Source: Glossina fuscipes (lineage: Eukaryota > Arthropoda > Insecta > Diptera > Glossinidae). From it: 64,000 bases of DNA. Position 1 is the first letter of the stretch. Each line of letters opens with the position of its first letter. Location of the stretch: positions 313,305 to 377,304 of the forward strand of contig NW_023998562.1 of NCBI RefSeq assembly GCF_014805625.2. The letters are read 5' to 3'. Of the stretch, positions 43,960-55,018 are shown one piece after another. The position numbers and the translations under genes were made by a program. The notes below the pieces were generated by a model that saw nothing but the letters and a program-made list of their open reading frames with translations, was not told the DNA's origin and searched no databases.

Positions 43960-46652
43960 CACGTTTTTCTTCCTGCTGTATGAAATTTTTTACTAAATAC
44001 TTAGATTAATATGCGAACGGATGCATATTTATTTTAAAAAAATATTTTAAAAAAATATAACTTTGCAACTTTTCTTATAAAATATATTGTTCATTATAGA
44101 AATATAACCTTTGATTCGTTTTGCACGGATTTTCATAGAACTCGGCATAACCTTGTATTAATTGATTAATTGTATGAAAATATTCTGTTAAGTTGAAGCG
44201 ATTAGTTGGACACTAAAACTTGTAGCCACTTAAAGGCGTCAGCGACTTAATTGAAGTCTATAAATAATTTCGGCTTAATAGAAGAATAGATCGTAATTGT
44301 TGGGCGTAATGGTTGGATTTAATATCACGTTGCGTTTGATTTTTTACCGGTAAGATTATAATTGTTATTAACACTGCCATCTTGCTACATTGCTTCCAAA
44401 ATATTCTTCAAATGTTTTCATTCATATTCAGTTATGGCTCTTATATAAGGTAAAGGACAGTTACGCGTGCAGATATTTCATTGTCTTGAATTTTTTTTTA
44501 ATACAAAGATCGTCTTCATCTTTGGTGCTAGACTTTTCCAAAACTTGGTGAATGTCATTGACTTTTTTTCTTATTTTGCTGCAGGCTGGAAGCCTCCTTC
44601 ATATCATATAATATATTTTTTCATTAATCAAGTGCAAGGTGAGTTTAGCTATTTACTATTGAGTTTTAAACGAATCTTCTTTATCTTTAGCATTCTGTCT
44701 TAGGCATCCTACCTGTTGGCAAAATAGACGAATTTCGATTCGTTTGAAAAATTTAATACTTCGAGGAAGTACGAGTAAGAAACGAAACCGGGATAATATC
44801 TTTAATTTCTTTTTAAAAAGCAATCGGCCTCTGTGCGAAGGTCGATTAACAAATGTACCAATGGTGGCCTTTTTACAAGAAAAAAGAAGAAAAATAACCT
44901 TTATAGTACAGTAAAGTAGTATTGGTTGTTCGTCTTTATGTACTTGCTTTTCTCATATCTTCGCCGTTTTATGGACCCTATTTCAGAAGAGAGGAAGAAG
45001 AAGATTCTGTTTCGAATCAAACTATTTTTCGACTGCTACACAAGTGTGTTGGACCAAACAGATAGTCATCTTACGAAGCTACATTTTTCATTCTAATAAA
45101 TCCTTCCCGGTTTTGTTTCTTATGGCGAAATAGCGTTTATTGCAAAAGAAATAAAAATTTTTCTTATATTAAAAGCAATGCAGGCCCTGCTGGTATACTT
45201 TTTGATAACTTCTTGGGGCTTTCTGCTTTGTTTTTCTGTTAAAGTATTTTAAGTAAATCAACCATTTGCTACCTACAACATGGATTGACGGTAAAAACAA
45301 CCCAAGAGAAAAGCTGTTAACACCAAAGGAAAAAAAGAAAACTCGGAAGATATTTACTATTGCGAGCACAAGTGCTAATCGCAAGAACCAAAATGAAAAT
45401 CACAAAATTTTAATGTAATTAATTTAATTCTTACACTTTGTCATGAAACTCTTGAATTTTTTTCCCCGCCGTCGAGGATTTAAAAATTTTTCTTTAGACA
45501 AAGAAAAAAAATAAATAAAATAAAATAAAAATAAAATAAAATGAATGAAATAATAAAAAAACAAACTAAATGAACGAAAAGGTCTGGTCAGTTTCCGGCT
45601 GTGCGTCTGTCGCCAGTGGGTCAGTCGGTCATCGTCTAGCGTCGGCCCTACATGGCCACCATGTGCACGCCCCTACACCTCAGCCACAGCGGTGGCAGCG
45701 CACGCTTAGCCACACATGGGCAACAACAAAATCGGATAGCTTAAAGGGAAAGATAACATAACTTACAGTACAAGCAAGGTGGTAGTGTTCGTTTACTTGG
45801 TGAATATCACTGCTTTCACTGTCGGCTGCAGCTATCCTAGTGCTCCCGATAAGTTGTTGCTGTTGTTGTTGCTTCTGCCTTCAATTTTATTACTTCCCTC
45901 TGATTCGTTGCTGGTGGTGTAACAAGGTGATGGTGACTGCTTCACTGGCTGCCGAATAAATTTATGCATAGTAGTTCATGGAGTCACTTCTCTGCATCCA
46001 TGCACATAAAAGCGGCGATAAATCTTCAGGACTTTGTTGTAATAAACCAATTAAAAGCCCTTTTTTTGTTTTTCGCATTCATTCATATATTTATTATTCT
46101 TTTTTTTTTTCAAATATCTTATTTTTCGCGAACATCAGTATTTCCTACGTTAATATACTTTGTATTTATAATATCAATGTCAACAACAATAAGTATATTT
46201 AATTTTTATCAACTATATATTCAACTGTTCATTGTGGGTTAATGGGTTTTTCCATTTAGATTTCGTTGTTTTTTTCTTTTGATTTCATTCCCAAGTTGGT
46301 CTGTTTTAACTCAAACCACACAACGAAATGTTTGAAAGTATTTCTATTTTTATTAACTATAAATTTTTTTGTTAACAATAATAAATGGATTCTAATTAAT
46401 CAATTATATGTGTAAGTGTTCATTGTGTGTTAAGGGTTTTTTTTTTTTTTTTTTATTCCCAGCATCACGTGGGTTTACGTGTATTATTTGCACAGGCTCT
46501 CGCGATAAGCATCTCTAACTAACTTTATATGCGACGGCTGTACCCGTTCTATATGAAAAAAATAACGTTCTACATATGCTGTTCTTTGCTTTTCGATAAT
46601 TTTCCTCCACAATAAGCGCGAACTGAGGCAAAAATGAATCATTTAGTTATTT
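43960..46652. other. Long spacer including a GC-rich patch
   Basis: No gene recognised. The patch at about 45590-45735 is markedly richer in G and C than its surroundings and includes GGCCACCATGTGCACGCCCC. It is open in one plus frame (45570-45761) without a known motif and could be a 5' exon or leader. Homopolymer-rich tracts fill 46060-46460. Confidence 0.35.
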
Positions 46653-47237
46653 NNNNNNNNNNNNNNNNNNNNNNNNNNNNNNNNNNNNNNNNNNNNNNNN
46701 NNNNNNNNNNNNNNNNNNNNNNNNNNNNNNNNNNNNNNNNNNNNNNNNNNNNNNNNNNNNNNNNNNNNNNNNNNNNNNNNNNNNNNNNNNNNNNNNNNNN
46801 NNNNNNNNNNNNNNNNNNNNNNNNNNNNNNNNNNNNNNNNNNNNNNNNNNNNNNNNNNNNNNNNNNNNNNNNNNNNNNNNNNNNNNNNNNNNNNNNNNNN
46901 NNNNNNNNNNNNNNNNNNNNNNNNNNNNNNNNNNNNNNNNNNNNNNNNNNNNNNNNNNNNNNNNNNNNNNNNNNNNNNNNNNNNNNNNNNNNNNNNNNNN
47001 NNNNNNNNNNNNNNNNNNNNNNNNNNNNNNNNNNNNNNNNNNNNNNNNNNNNNNNNNNNNNNNNNNNNNNNNNNNNNNNNNNNNNNNNNNNNNNNNNNNN
47101 NNNNNNNNNNNNNNNNNNNNNNNNNNNNNNNNNNNNNNNNNNNNNNNNNNNNNNNNNNNNNNNNNNNNNNNNNNNNNNNNNNNNNNNNNNNNNNNNNNNN
47201 NNNNNNNNNNNNNNNNNNNNNNNNNNNNNNNNNNNNN
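46653..47237. other. Assembly gap (585 N)
   Basis: Sized run of N; content unknown. Open frames across it are artefacts. Confidence 0.99.
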
Positions 47238-47583
47238 CGGTGACGTTTTCTTCCTATAATTAACCAAAACTTTCTTCGATGCAGGATAGATTAAAAGGTG
47301 CAAACTCTTTGCAATTTTCTTAAGGAACACTTGTTCACTAATTTTACTTTAGTTTTTCTTTTGCGATTTATACACTTTTGCCCACTAGAAAATCGACCGT
47401 TCACACTGAAGTCTAACATCTGACTGTTAATGGATCAAGCGCGACAAGAACTGCACTCAGCGAGTGCCTGACTCCGACTGACTTCAACTCAGAATTCTAT
47501 CCTCTGACTTTAATTTTTGAAACGCAGACAGACTTCTCCTTTTCATTTCATTTCCCTCTTCTTCTTCCTGTTGCTCTCTCTCT
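47238..47583. other. Spacer between gap and hairpin array
   Basis: Contains scattered CTGACTxxxACT-type short motifs near 47460-47510; no gene seen. Confidence 0.35.
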
Positions 47584-47931
47584 ATAACGGCTTGCCGTTA
47601 CTCTCACAAGAGCAAGCATAGATCCCGCAAAATCATACGATTTTGCCTATGCTTGCAAGAGCAAAAGGAAAAAAAAAGGAGTACCGCAAAATCATACGAT
47701 TTTGCCTGTACTTGCAAAAGCAAGCAAGGGTACCGCAAAATCATACGATTTTGACTGTACTTGCAAAAGCAAGCAATGGTACCGCAAAATCATACGATTT
47801 TGACTGTACTTGCGAATAAGGAGATCAGACAAGAAAAAGAAAATAAAATAATAAACACATATACCGCAAGATCATGCGATTTACTAGCGGTACCACAAAA
47901 TCGCATGATTTTGTCTAACGGCATGCCGTTA
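47584..47931. repeat. Nested-hairpin array bounded by 16-bp palindromes
   Basis: TAACGGCTTGCCGTTA (47584-47599) and TAACGGCATGCCGTTA (47916-47931) bound the array. Inside, CCGCAAAATCATACGATTTTG-type hairpin units start at about 47625, 47684, 47733, 47782 and 47874, with an inverted version near 47893. Units two to four have period 49. In unit one the inner stem GCAAAATC/GATTTTGC is enclosed by a perfect outer stem GCAAGCATAG/CTATGCTTGC. Later units instead pair GCAAG..TAC with GTACTTGC. CTTGCAAAAGCAAG forms a further small hairpin between units. No protein is encoded. It could be a foldback-type transposon, a minisatellite that amplifies through hairpins, or a structured regulatory array. Confidence 0.85.
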
Positions 47932-48129
47932 TTGCTCCGCTTGCGGTTGACACAGACCGACAGACACCCTACCCAAGGTTTGTTCGCGGCCGTTACAACT
48001 TTTACTTTAACACTTTTATATGTATACAAATACTTAGCTTTAAACGCGTAAAAAACGATAAGAAAAATTTAAGCAATAGAACAATCAAAAGCGTACGAAC
48101 TTGCGCGTGTCAGTTGCCAATTAATGTAT

Positions 48130-48480
48130 GTAACCATATAAAGTATATATATTCTTGATCAACGTGGAGTTCTGAACTGATCAAGCCATGTCGGTCCGCC
48201 TATGTCTCTCTGTGTGGTTGGCACTCTCCTGGTCGCAAAACAGAAGATATCGACTTCAAATGTTGTAAAAAAAGAGAAATTTTTTGCACTTTGGTATTGA
48301 AAAAGTATTGACTTGGTCAGAGGAGAAGACCACAGTGGAATAAATGCAACTCTGTTTTTCCTAACAATTTTTTTACTCGTTATTCAGAAATTATAAAAGT
48401 TAGAAGACAGATATTTTCTACATTTACTTTACGACACACTCTACCTCTTACCAGCAAAAATGGAAGGAATCGTCCATGAT
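48130..48480 (+). mobile_element. INE-1/DINE-1-like Helitron relic
   Basis: ATAAAGTATATATATTCTTG and ATCAACGTGGAG, then GATCAAGCCATGTCGGTCCG and CCTATGTCTCTCTGTG, give the classic INE-1 series (TATAAAGTATATATATTCTTGATC, then xCCATGTCCGTCTG). The relic continues with CTTCAAATGTTGTAAAAA. It is the forward-oriented counterpart of the copies at 16.4 and 31.7 kb. Confidence 0.7.
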
Positions 48481-50643
48481 CACATAAAGTTACAAGTGAT
48501 TAAATTTTATTTTTCACTTTTTTGAGAATTTATGTTACTTATCATAAGACGAACAAAACAGAATGCTTACAACTATTTCGTACATTCCTCAAAGGAAGAT
48601 ATATTATTTGCCTAAAAATGGATTAATTGTAAAATTAATATCATAGACACCTATGGAAGACGAATTGGACACCGAAGTGCCGGGTTTTTGCAATAAGCAT
48701 GAAATGTGATGGGGCGACTATTCCCTTAAGAAAAATTCTTCCGAACGTGAATTATTAATATCTTAATTTGCGAGCAGAATGAAAGGCGTCTTCAAAGGAA
48801 AGTAGATAATTGTTGATAGCGTGAGAAAATCGCCAACAGAGAGATTCGTTGCCTTCGGCCACTCAGTCGGATCCACTTATTTTAATTATAAATTTTTCTT
48901 GATACATATTTCTTATTTATATCCATATAAAAAATATAAGAATAATTGACGGATTCAATGGATTTTAAAATAAATGAATACCTTGAATTAATGTAAATAA
49001 ATAAGTGAATGACGAATAAATAGTTTTGCCAGATCTAGAGATAATTTCATCCACCTCGCGGCAGTGTATATTAAAAAGCTAGGTTAGGCTTGTTATTGAG
49101 GGAAATTTAAACACACGATGACGAATACTCTATAGATGCCTTTGAAGAAATGAAAGCTAAAGCTTTCTGAATATATCACTTTGATATTCCCTAGAACCAA
49201 AAAATACTGGTTTCAAGCTTTGTCAGCTCAAGCTAGTGGTTTTATGCGCATTGCAACGGTAAGGGTGAAAACGATATTCTGATTATTTTAAAGTGACTGG
49301 CTGCTCTTCTTAAAAATCTATTCCATTCGACGTACTTGGATATCAATATAGATCAACAGACCAATGGGATATGTTATCAACAGACACGATATGGAAAATT
49401 TAAAAGAGATAGGATAATTTTCCCAATCCACTCCAATGCAAACGTTCTTGCAAAAAATAAATCTTTATAAGGCAAAAAAGGGTAGCTTTCGCTATTTTAT
49501 ACTAAGATTTGGTCCCCGAGATAATGATTCCACATTCGTATGTACTACATCAAGTTTCTTCTCAGGGCGACTGCATCTAATTCGTAGCATTTCATAACTA
49601 AAATAATAAACGTTTATTGAAAAGTTAGGTTTAACTTTACTAAGCCGGTTCATGTTTCGGTAACAAATACCATTTTCGTAGCACATGAATGATAGTAAAT
49701 GAATATTGAAAATTTGGTTAGAATGGAATTATATTTTAGAGAACTCCTCACATTCACTTATTCACATTCTTACAGAAAATGGAAGCTTTTAGGATAACCG
49801 AGTCTAATTGGTAGCATTTTATGATGAAAATCGGTGCATCGAATAATGATTCGAAATACATATTTAATATTTTAATATTCAAACGATATATCTTTATTTT
49901 TCGAACACTATTGCCTATTTTGGGGTTACTCGTGAAAAGTAAGTTTACTATGGCATTATCAGATTAATTTTCGTTACTTCAGTCCATCAGTGATCAGTGG
50001 ATTATAACGTCTTAACGAAAAATGAAATAGATTTTGAATAATTTCCGTTAGTTGTAGTTAACATTTTTTCTTTGAACTTTTTTAAAGACGAATTTGAATT
50101 TAGGTTAGTTTGAAAAACTTAACTCGAATCAAAGCCGTTTACGAAGAGTTAAAAAGCCTCATATAAAAATTTTTTTTTCTCTCATGATCATTCACTCAAG
50201 GGATATTCCCTATACGTGTAATGTGGTGATGGTTAGAAAAATGTGAGGAGAGAAAGCGAGAGAGAGAGAGAGAGACAAGGAGTCGCTGCACCGTTCAATA
50301 AATGTTATGCTTTTACCGATCGACTGCATACCAATCATAATTAAAGTGTAATCAAACGCACGGGGAATTCAGACCAGGCCCGCTGACGTGATAGCCAAAT
50401 TTCTAACCTACCTAGCTATACGATTGTATAAACCAGGAAAATAAACAAGCAGACTGTGGTCAATGTGTAACTAAAGCCTTTTTATAATTACACATAAGGC
50501 ATACATAAGGCATCGTCAAATAGGTCGTCTTAAGATAATTGCTTATATTGCTTATGATAATAAATTAATCCTTAGAATTGTACGAACATATGCTTACAGT
50601 TTTTTTTCTTTCGTTTTTTGCAACATTTTTTCTTTTCTTCAAG
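48481..50643. other. Spacer with a GA microsatellite
   Basis: No gene recognised. A (GA)n run lies at 50257-50275. A frame at 49492-49686 has no known motif. Confidence 0.4.
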
Positions 50644-51003
50644 ACCTTCTTAAGCCTGCTAACTTTGAAAAAGCCATCGATTCAGCTGGTTTTGGCCTAT
50701 TTAACTTTATCTTAATACTTATAACTATCTAACTCTACGGCGAATATCTTGTCTAGCACAGCAATTTCATATATTCTGCCGACAGCTAAGTGCGATCTTA
50801 AATTAACCTTACTTAATAAAGCTGCTTTAAATGCAGTCACTTACGCTGGCATGATAACATCTGCGATCGTTTGGGGCTACTTAGCAAGGACGTAAAAAGA
50901 TTTTAGTTATAGGTTGTCTAGCGGATGCCATAAGCTCAGCTTGCTGTTCGTTAAATCAAAATTTCCAAATGCTTATCGTATTTAAATTTGTAGAAGGCGT
51001 TGC
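50644..51003 (+). pseudogene. SV2-like MFS transporter exon, frameshifted
   Basis: After an acceptor-like TTTTCTTCAAG the translation begins LLKPANFEKAIDSAGFGLFN, the N-terminal start typical of insect SV2-like major facilitator transporters. After a damaged first membrane segment it reads YILPTAKCDLKL, then LNAVTYAGMITSAIVWGYLA. A frameshift follows at the loop where the RxGRR/K-type MFS motif belongs (ART, stop, then KKILVIGCLADAISS), and the second frame continues NQNFQMLIVFKFVEGV to a donor at 51003 (GTAAGTATAC). At least two frame breaks and internal stops make it a pseudogene. The retained splice sites argue for DNA duplication, not a retrocopy. Confidence 0.8.
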
Positions 51004-52337
51004 GTAAGTATACACATAAATAAATTCAATTTCATAATAAGCCATACTTTCATTTTATTTATTTCAATATCTAACGCGTTGCATTATTTTGTCCACCAAT
51101 AAGGCATTGTCCTTCAATTTGTAAACGTAGGGAAGAGTTCTTTGCTGAGATTTCTTCTCTTCCGATTACAATGTTTAATGTGCCTATCGCTATCTATTTA
51201 CTTAATCTAAGAACTGTAATCGTCTTATTCTAATTATCTATGCTACGCTTTTAAAGAAGAGAAAGTACACGCCGAGTGTCTGAGAATTTTATGGCCTACT
51301 CGCGGTCTTTCACATTTGCTGGCAGAGAGAAAGAGAGATATCTGCAATAACATTAATAAAAACTGAGAAAGAGAGAGAGAGAGAGTTCTTTACATGCATT
51401 CTTAAAGTAGAATTGTATTAGTCGAAGAAGCTATAACTTTTAGCCAATTATTATTATCTTAGATTAATGCAATCAATCCTTAACACTAGTACGGCCAACA
51501 TAGACTATCGGCTCTATTTTAAATAAGGAAATTGGATATTCACTCTAGTAGTTTTCACAATGCCCGTAGGATTAGTTGTTCCGAATGCAATTTTTCTAAG
51601 AAAAGGTAAAATTTAGGCAGTCATAAAGCAGTAGCGTCATTTGAAGTATCTGTCGACGATTATAGATTGGAGGAAAAGACTACTGAATAATCCATTGATG
51701 TAAAGCTCTTAGGTCTTTATTTTTCCAATACTTGTTGGATATAATGGAGCACACACGTAAAGTTTAATATAGAAGGAGCGCGGATATTAGGTTGGCCTCC
51801 ATAATTATCTCTTTAACTTTTCTTATAATGCATCTTTAAAAGTCAAACTTTTGCATAATAGAGACACAGAAGCAGCAGACTTTTGCCGCTCGATTAACTT
51901 GTTCATTTTCGAATTCAATTTCCCCTTAGACCAAGTAATCAAAACGTTTTATTCTAATCATCACATGTTATGATGGCATTCTTCAATTTGTTAATGGAGA
52001 TCCAGCTCGCAGTTGATAGATTAGGGATAGTAACAGTTTTGAATTGGTTTTCATGGGCAACGTTCATACCTTGAAGCATACCACTAGCTTCGGTTGTGAA
52101 AGTTAAAACATTTTCGTGAAACACTTTCGTTAAGTATAACTTGTCCTGAGGCATCCACGGATGGCACAGATGGCAGGTGGATGATTGTCAAATTTTTACC
52201 TGTGCCAACCGTCAAGTACTTCGATTTTCTCTTTGATAGATTGCTGAAGACATAATTTGGAGTGTTCGCTTTCTTTGGACAAAGAGAACGAAATGCTACA
52301 AGAGTAGCCTTTCAGAAACCACGGAAAAAGTTTTATT
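51004..52337. other. Spacer with coding-like minus-strand stretch
   Basis: A second GA run lies at about 51366-51385. At 51954-52290 (minus) two adjoining frames read YLTVGTGKNLTIIHLPSVPS and HENVLTFTTEASGMLQGMNV, then TVTIPNLSTASWISINKLKN, which looks like decayed coding sequence that I cannot name. Plus-strand 51530-51880 gives weak reverse-transcriptase-like phrases, too weak to call. Confidence 0.35.
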
Positions 52338-54535
52338 AATGTTGTGTTCTTTAGTGAATTGTTTGATCATAATTTGGGTCAATATAATCGTACTTCTAAT
52401 TGTAATGGTAGACTGCTTGATCTCTGCTTTGCCAATTTTCCCGAGATTAACGTAAATCGTTGTCCACCTTTTAGTTTACCTGAGGATCCTTATCATTCAT
52501 CAATATGCATTTCCTTTCATCATATGAATGATGGTTTGTTGAAATGCCTTAATGTGCCAAATCAAACTTTTTTAAATAATTATTATGATTTTCATAAAAT
52601 CAATATTGTATTGCTAAAACATCGTCTTTCACATTTGACGCTTGATTTCTCAACTGGTAGTATTGAAAGCTTATTGTCATCGTTCTACAATACATTAAAT
52701 CTAGCTATTGCTGCATCTGTTCCGATCAAGCAGTGTCGACCTCGAAGCAGGTGTCCCCCGTGGTTTAATAAGACAATTAAATATCACAAGAATAGAAAAA
52801 ACTCGCTATTCAAAAAATATTCGAAAAGTGACTCTGCGCTCGATTATGTCGCTTACTCGGTGGCGGGGCATAGATTTAACTCCCTCAACCATCATTACTA
52901 CTGCAGATACCTTCAGTTCATTAAATCGTGTCTGTTTGCTAATCCTAAATTCTTCTTTAAATTTGTTAACGCTAAAAGAAAATATCCAAATATCCCTCTC
53001 ATGTATCTTTTAATGGCTCTGATTCCTCGGATGATTTTGAAATCTCAAATCTATTTGCTGAGTATTTCCGACGAAACTTTTCGATTGCTAATTTCGATTT
53101 ATCAGCAAACTACCCATATCCTATAACTAACTCGGTTTCAATACCTAACTTGGTTATTTCGGAAGATGACGGTTTTAAAGGGGTGAGTTCTCTTAAATAC
53201 AGTTGTTCGATTGGACCTGATGGAATTCCATCATGTGTACTTAAATCTTGCGCTGTCGAGTTATGTGGTGTGATCTCAAAGATTTTTAACATGTCCTAGT
53301 ATTTAGGTGTTTTCCCTTCATCTTGGAAGAGTAGTTTCCTTATTCCTATCCACAAAAGTGGAAGTATACAATTTGTTGAGAACTACAGAGGCATAGCCAA
53401 GTTGAGTGTCTTGCGCAAGTTGTTCGAGCGTATTGTGACTCAGCATTTGACCTTTGCCATTAATCCGTATATTTCTCCGCACCAGCACGGCTTTCGGAAA
53501 GGGCGATCTACAGTCACCAACTTGTTAGAGTTTACCTGTCATATTTTCAAAGCTTTTTCTAGTGGCTCTCGCGCAGATGTTATTTACACTGATTTAAGCA
53601 AAGCATTTGATATGGTTAACCATAGACTACTTATCTTTAAACTCCAAGCCTCTGGTTTCCCACCCTACTTAGTGAAATGGATAAGCTCTTACCTGCACAA
53701 TAGATCCTTCAGAGTTTTGTTTAACTTCATCACCTCGGATGAATTCCCCGTTACGTCTGGCATACCTCAAGGAAGTCACTTAGGTCCCATTTTATTTAGT
53801 TTACACATTAACGATCTCCCATCGGTGGTTAATTCCAGCCAGATCTTAATATATGCTGATGATGTGAAACTGTTTTCTTCCTTCTCTGTTGAATCGCAAT
53901 CACATCAGCTTCAAGGCGATTTGGATAATTTTGTTGCATGGTGGTCTTTGAATCTCCTGAAACTAAATCTGAGTAAATGTAAGAAGCTTTCATTCTCAAG
54001 AAGAAATTCATTCATTACTCAGTATTTTATTGATGCGCATAAGTTGGAGGACGTCGATTCGATTACAGATTTAGGCGTTCTATTTGACCATAGGTTACGT
54101 TTTAACTTGCATATTGAGCTCTCGATTAGTAAAGCTAGGTCCGCGCTTGGTTTATAAAAAGGTGGTCCAAAGAGCTTGATGATCCCTACATTACGAAAAA
54201 GCTGTACATGTGTTTGGTTAGACCCATACTCGAGTATGCCTCTGTTGTGTGGTCTCCTTCATATAGGTACTATATAGATTCAATTGAATCTGTTCAAAAG
54301 CAATTCTTGCTGTTTTTCCTTAGAAATTTGGGTTGGGATCCGATTGCCTCTCTTCCTCCATATGAAAATAGGTTGCTTCTGCTGTCCCTATCGTCTCTTG
54401 AGAAACGTAGGTTTGTTCTTGGCGTTTCCTTTCTAATTAAAGTAATAAATGGTACCATTGACTCGCCTTCATTACTTGGTGAAATAAGTTTTAATAAGTA
54501 GAATTAAAATAAATAAATAAAATAAATAATATTAC
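52338..54535 (+). mobile_element. CR1/Jockey-type LINE, copy A4
   Basis: Begins inside the endonuclease region of ORF2 (5' truncation near 52338) and ends in an A-rich TAAA-type tail at about 54505-54535. The tail follows directly after LLGEISFN, roughly 500 bp before the 3' end of copy A1, so this copy also lacks the normal ORF2 C-terminus and 3' UTR. Confidence 0.88.
52344..54501 (+). pseudogene. LINE A4 ORF2 fragment, best-preserved reverse transcriptase
   Basis: Three frames in order. 52344-53126 carries the endonuclease end (NGRLLDLCFANFPEINVNRC) and the linker SVPIKQCRPRSRCPPWFNK. 53402-54157 is an uninterrupted reverse transcriptase core with QHGFRKGRSTVTNLLEF, VIYTDLSKAFDMVNH, SGIPQGSHLGPILF and IYADDVKLFSSF. 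54208-54501 holds the thumb-like PILEYASVVWSPSYRYY and LLLSLSSLEKRRFVLGVSF. One missing T near 54155 separates the last two, by comparison with copy A1. Catalytic residues are kept, but the missing 5' part and the frame breaks make the copy inactive. Confidence 0.88.
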
Positions 54536-54718
54536 CAGTGACCATCTGACTTGCCAGCGAAAAATGTTCGTGGAGGCCAATATTGCAGGAAATTTTTATT
54601 CACAATATTCAACAAGTTTATTAGCGGGACTAACTGACTTGCTTGCGATAAAGGAGCTGCAAGAGGTGTAAAGTTTCAATACAAAATCGTTTCTTCTTTC
54701 GTCATCACCGAAGCAAGG

Positions 54719-55018
54719 CTAGAATTCTCTTTGCTTCCTTGCAAACGTCAGAAACGTGTAATATATTCTTGATAAGTTTGAGACTCCAAGTGGTTGGGCT
54801 AATCCTTTGCTTATAAAATATAATAAAAATTTCCAGATTCTTATGTACCGACATATACGCCGCAGATCAAATTGAGATAATGAGTACAGTGCGCTTCTAT
54901 TAGCCAAAAAGCTATGACATCTAACACATAGCCTGTGTACTAAACGCGCTCCACAGAGGAGGAAAGGAGTGGTAGTTGGCCGGCGCAAGTTGCGGAATAT
55001 TAACGATGAAGCCACCAA
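54719..55018 (-). pseudogene. Possible C-terminal LINE remnant (R1/Jockey type)
   Basis: The minus frame contains HRLCVRCHSFLANRSALYSL followed by SQFDLRRICRYIRIWKFLLY. This resembles the cysteine/histidine-containing tail after the RNase H region in R1/Jockey-type ORF2 (a Cys-Pro-Ala-Leu phrase, a Leu-Gly-x-x-x-Leu turn, then an LL(R/K)FI helix). No upstream RNase H or reverse transcriptase part is readable. Could be fortuitous. Confidence 0.35.

Noticed and set aside
45570..45761. GC-rich plus-strand frame as a protein gene
   Set aside because: Only 63 residues without motif; may be a 5' leader or exon but cannot be shown.
46634..47330. Long open frames on both strands
   Set aside because: They consist almost entirely of the 585-N assembly gap.
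47584..47931. CRISPR-like array
   Set aside because: The units are contiguous hairpins without unique spacers, and this is an animal genome.
51530..51880. Possible further reverse transcriptase relic (plus strand)
   Set aside because: Only vague phrases around VKLLGLYF and scattered basic residues; too weak to separate from chance.
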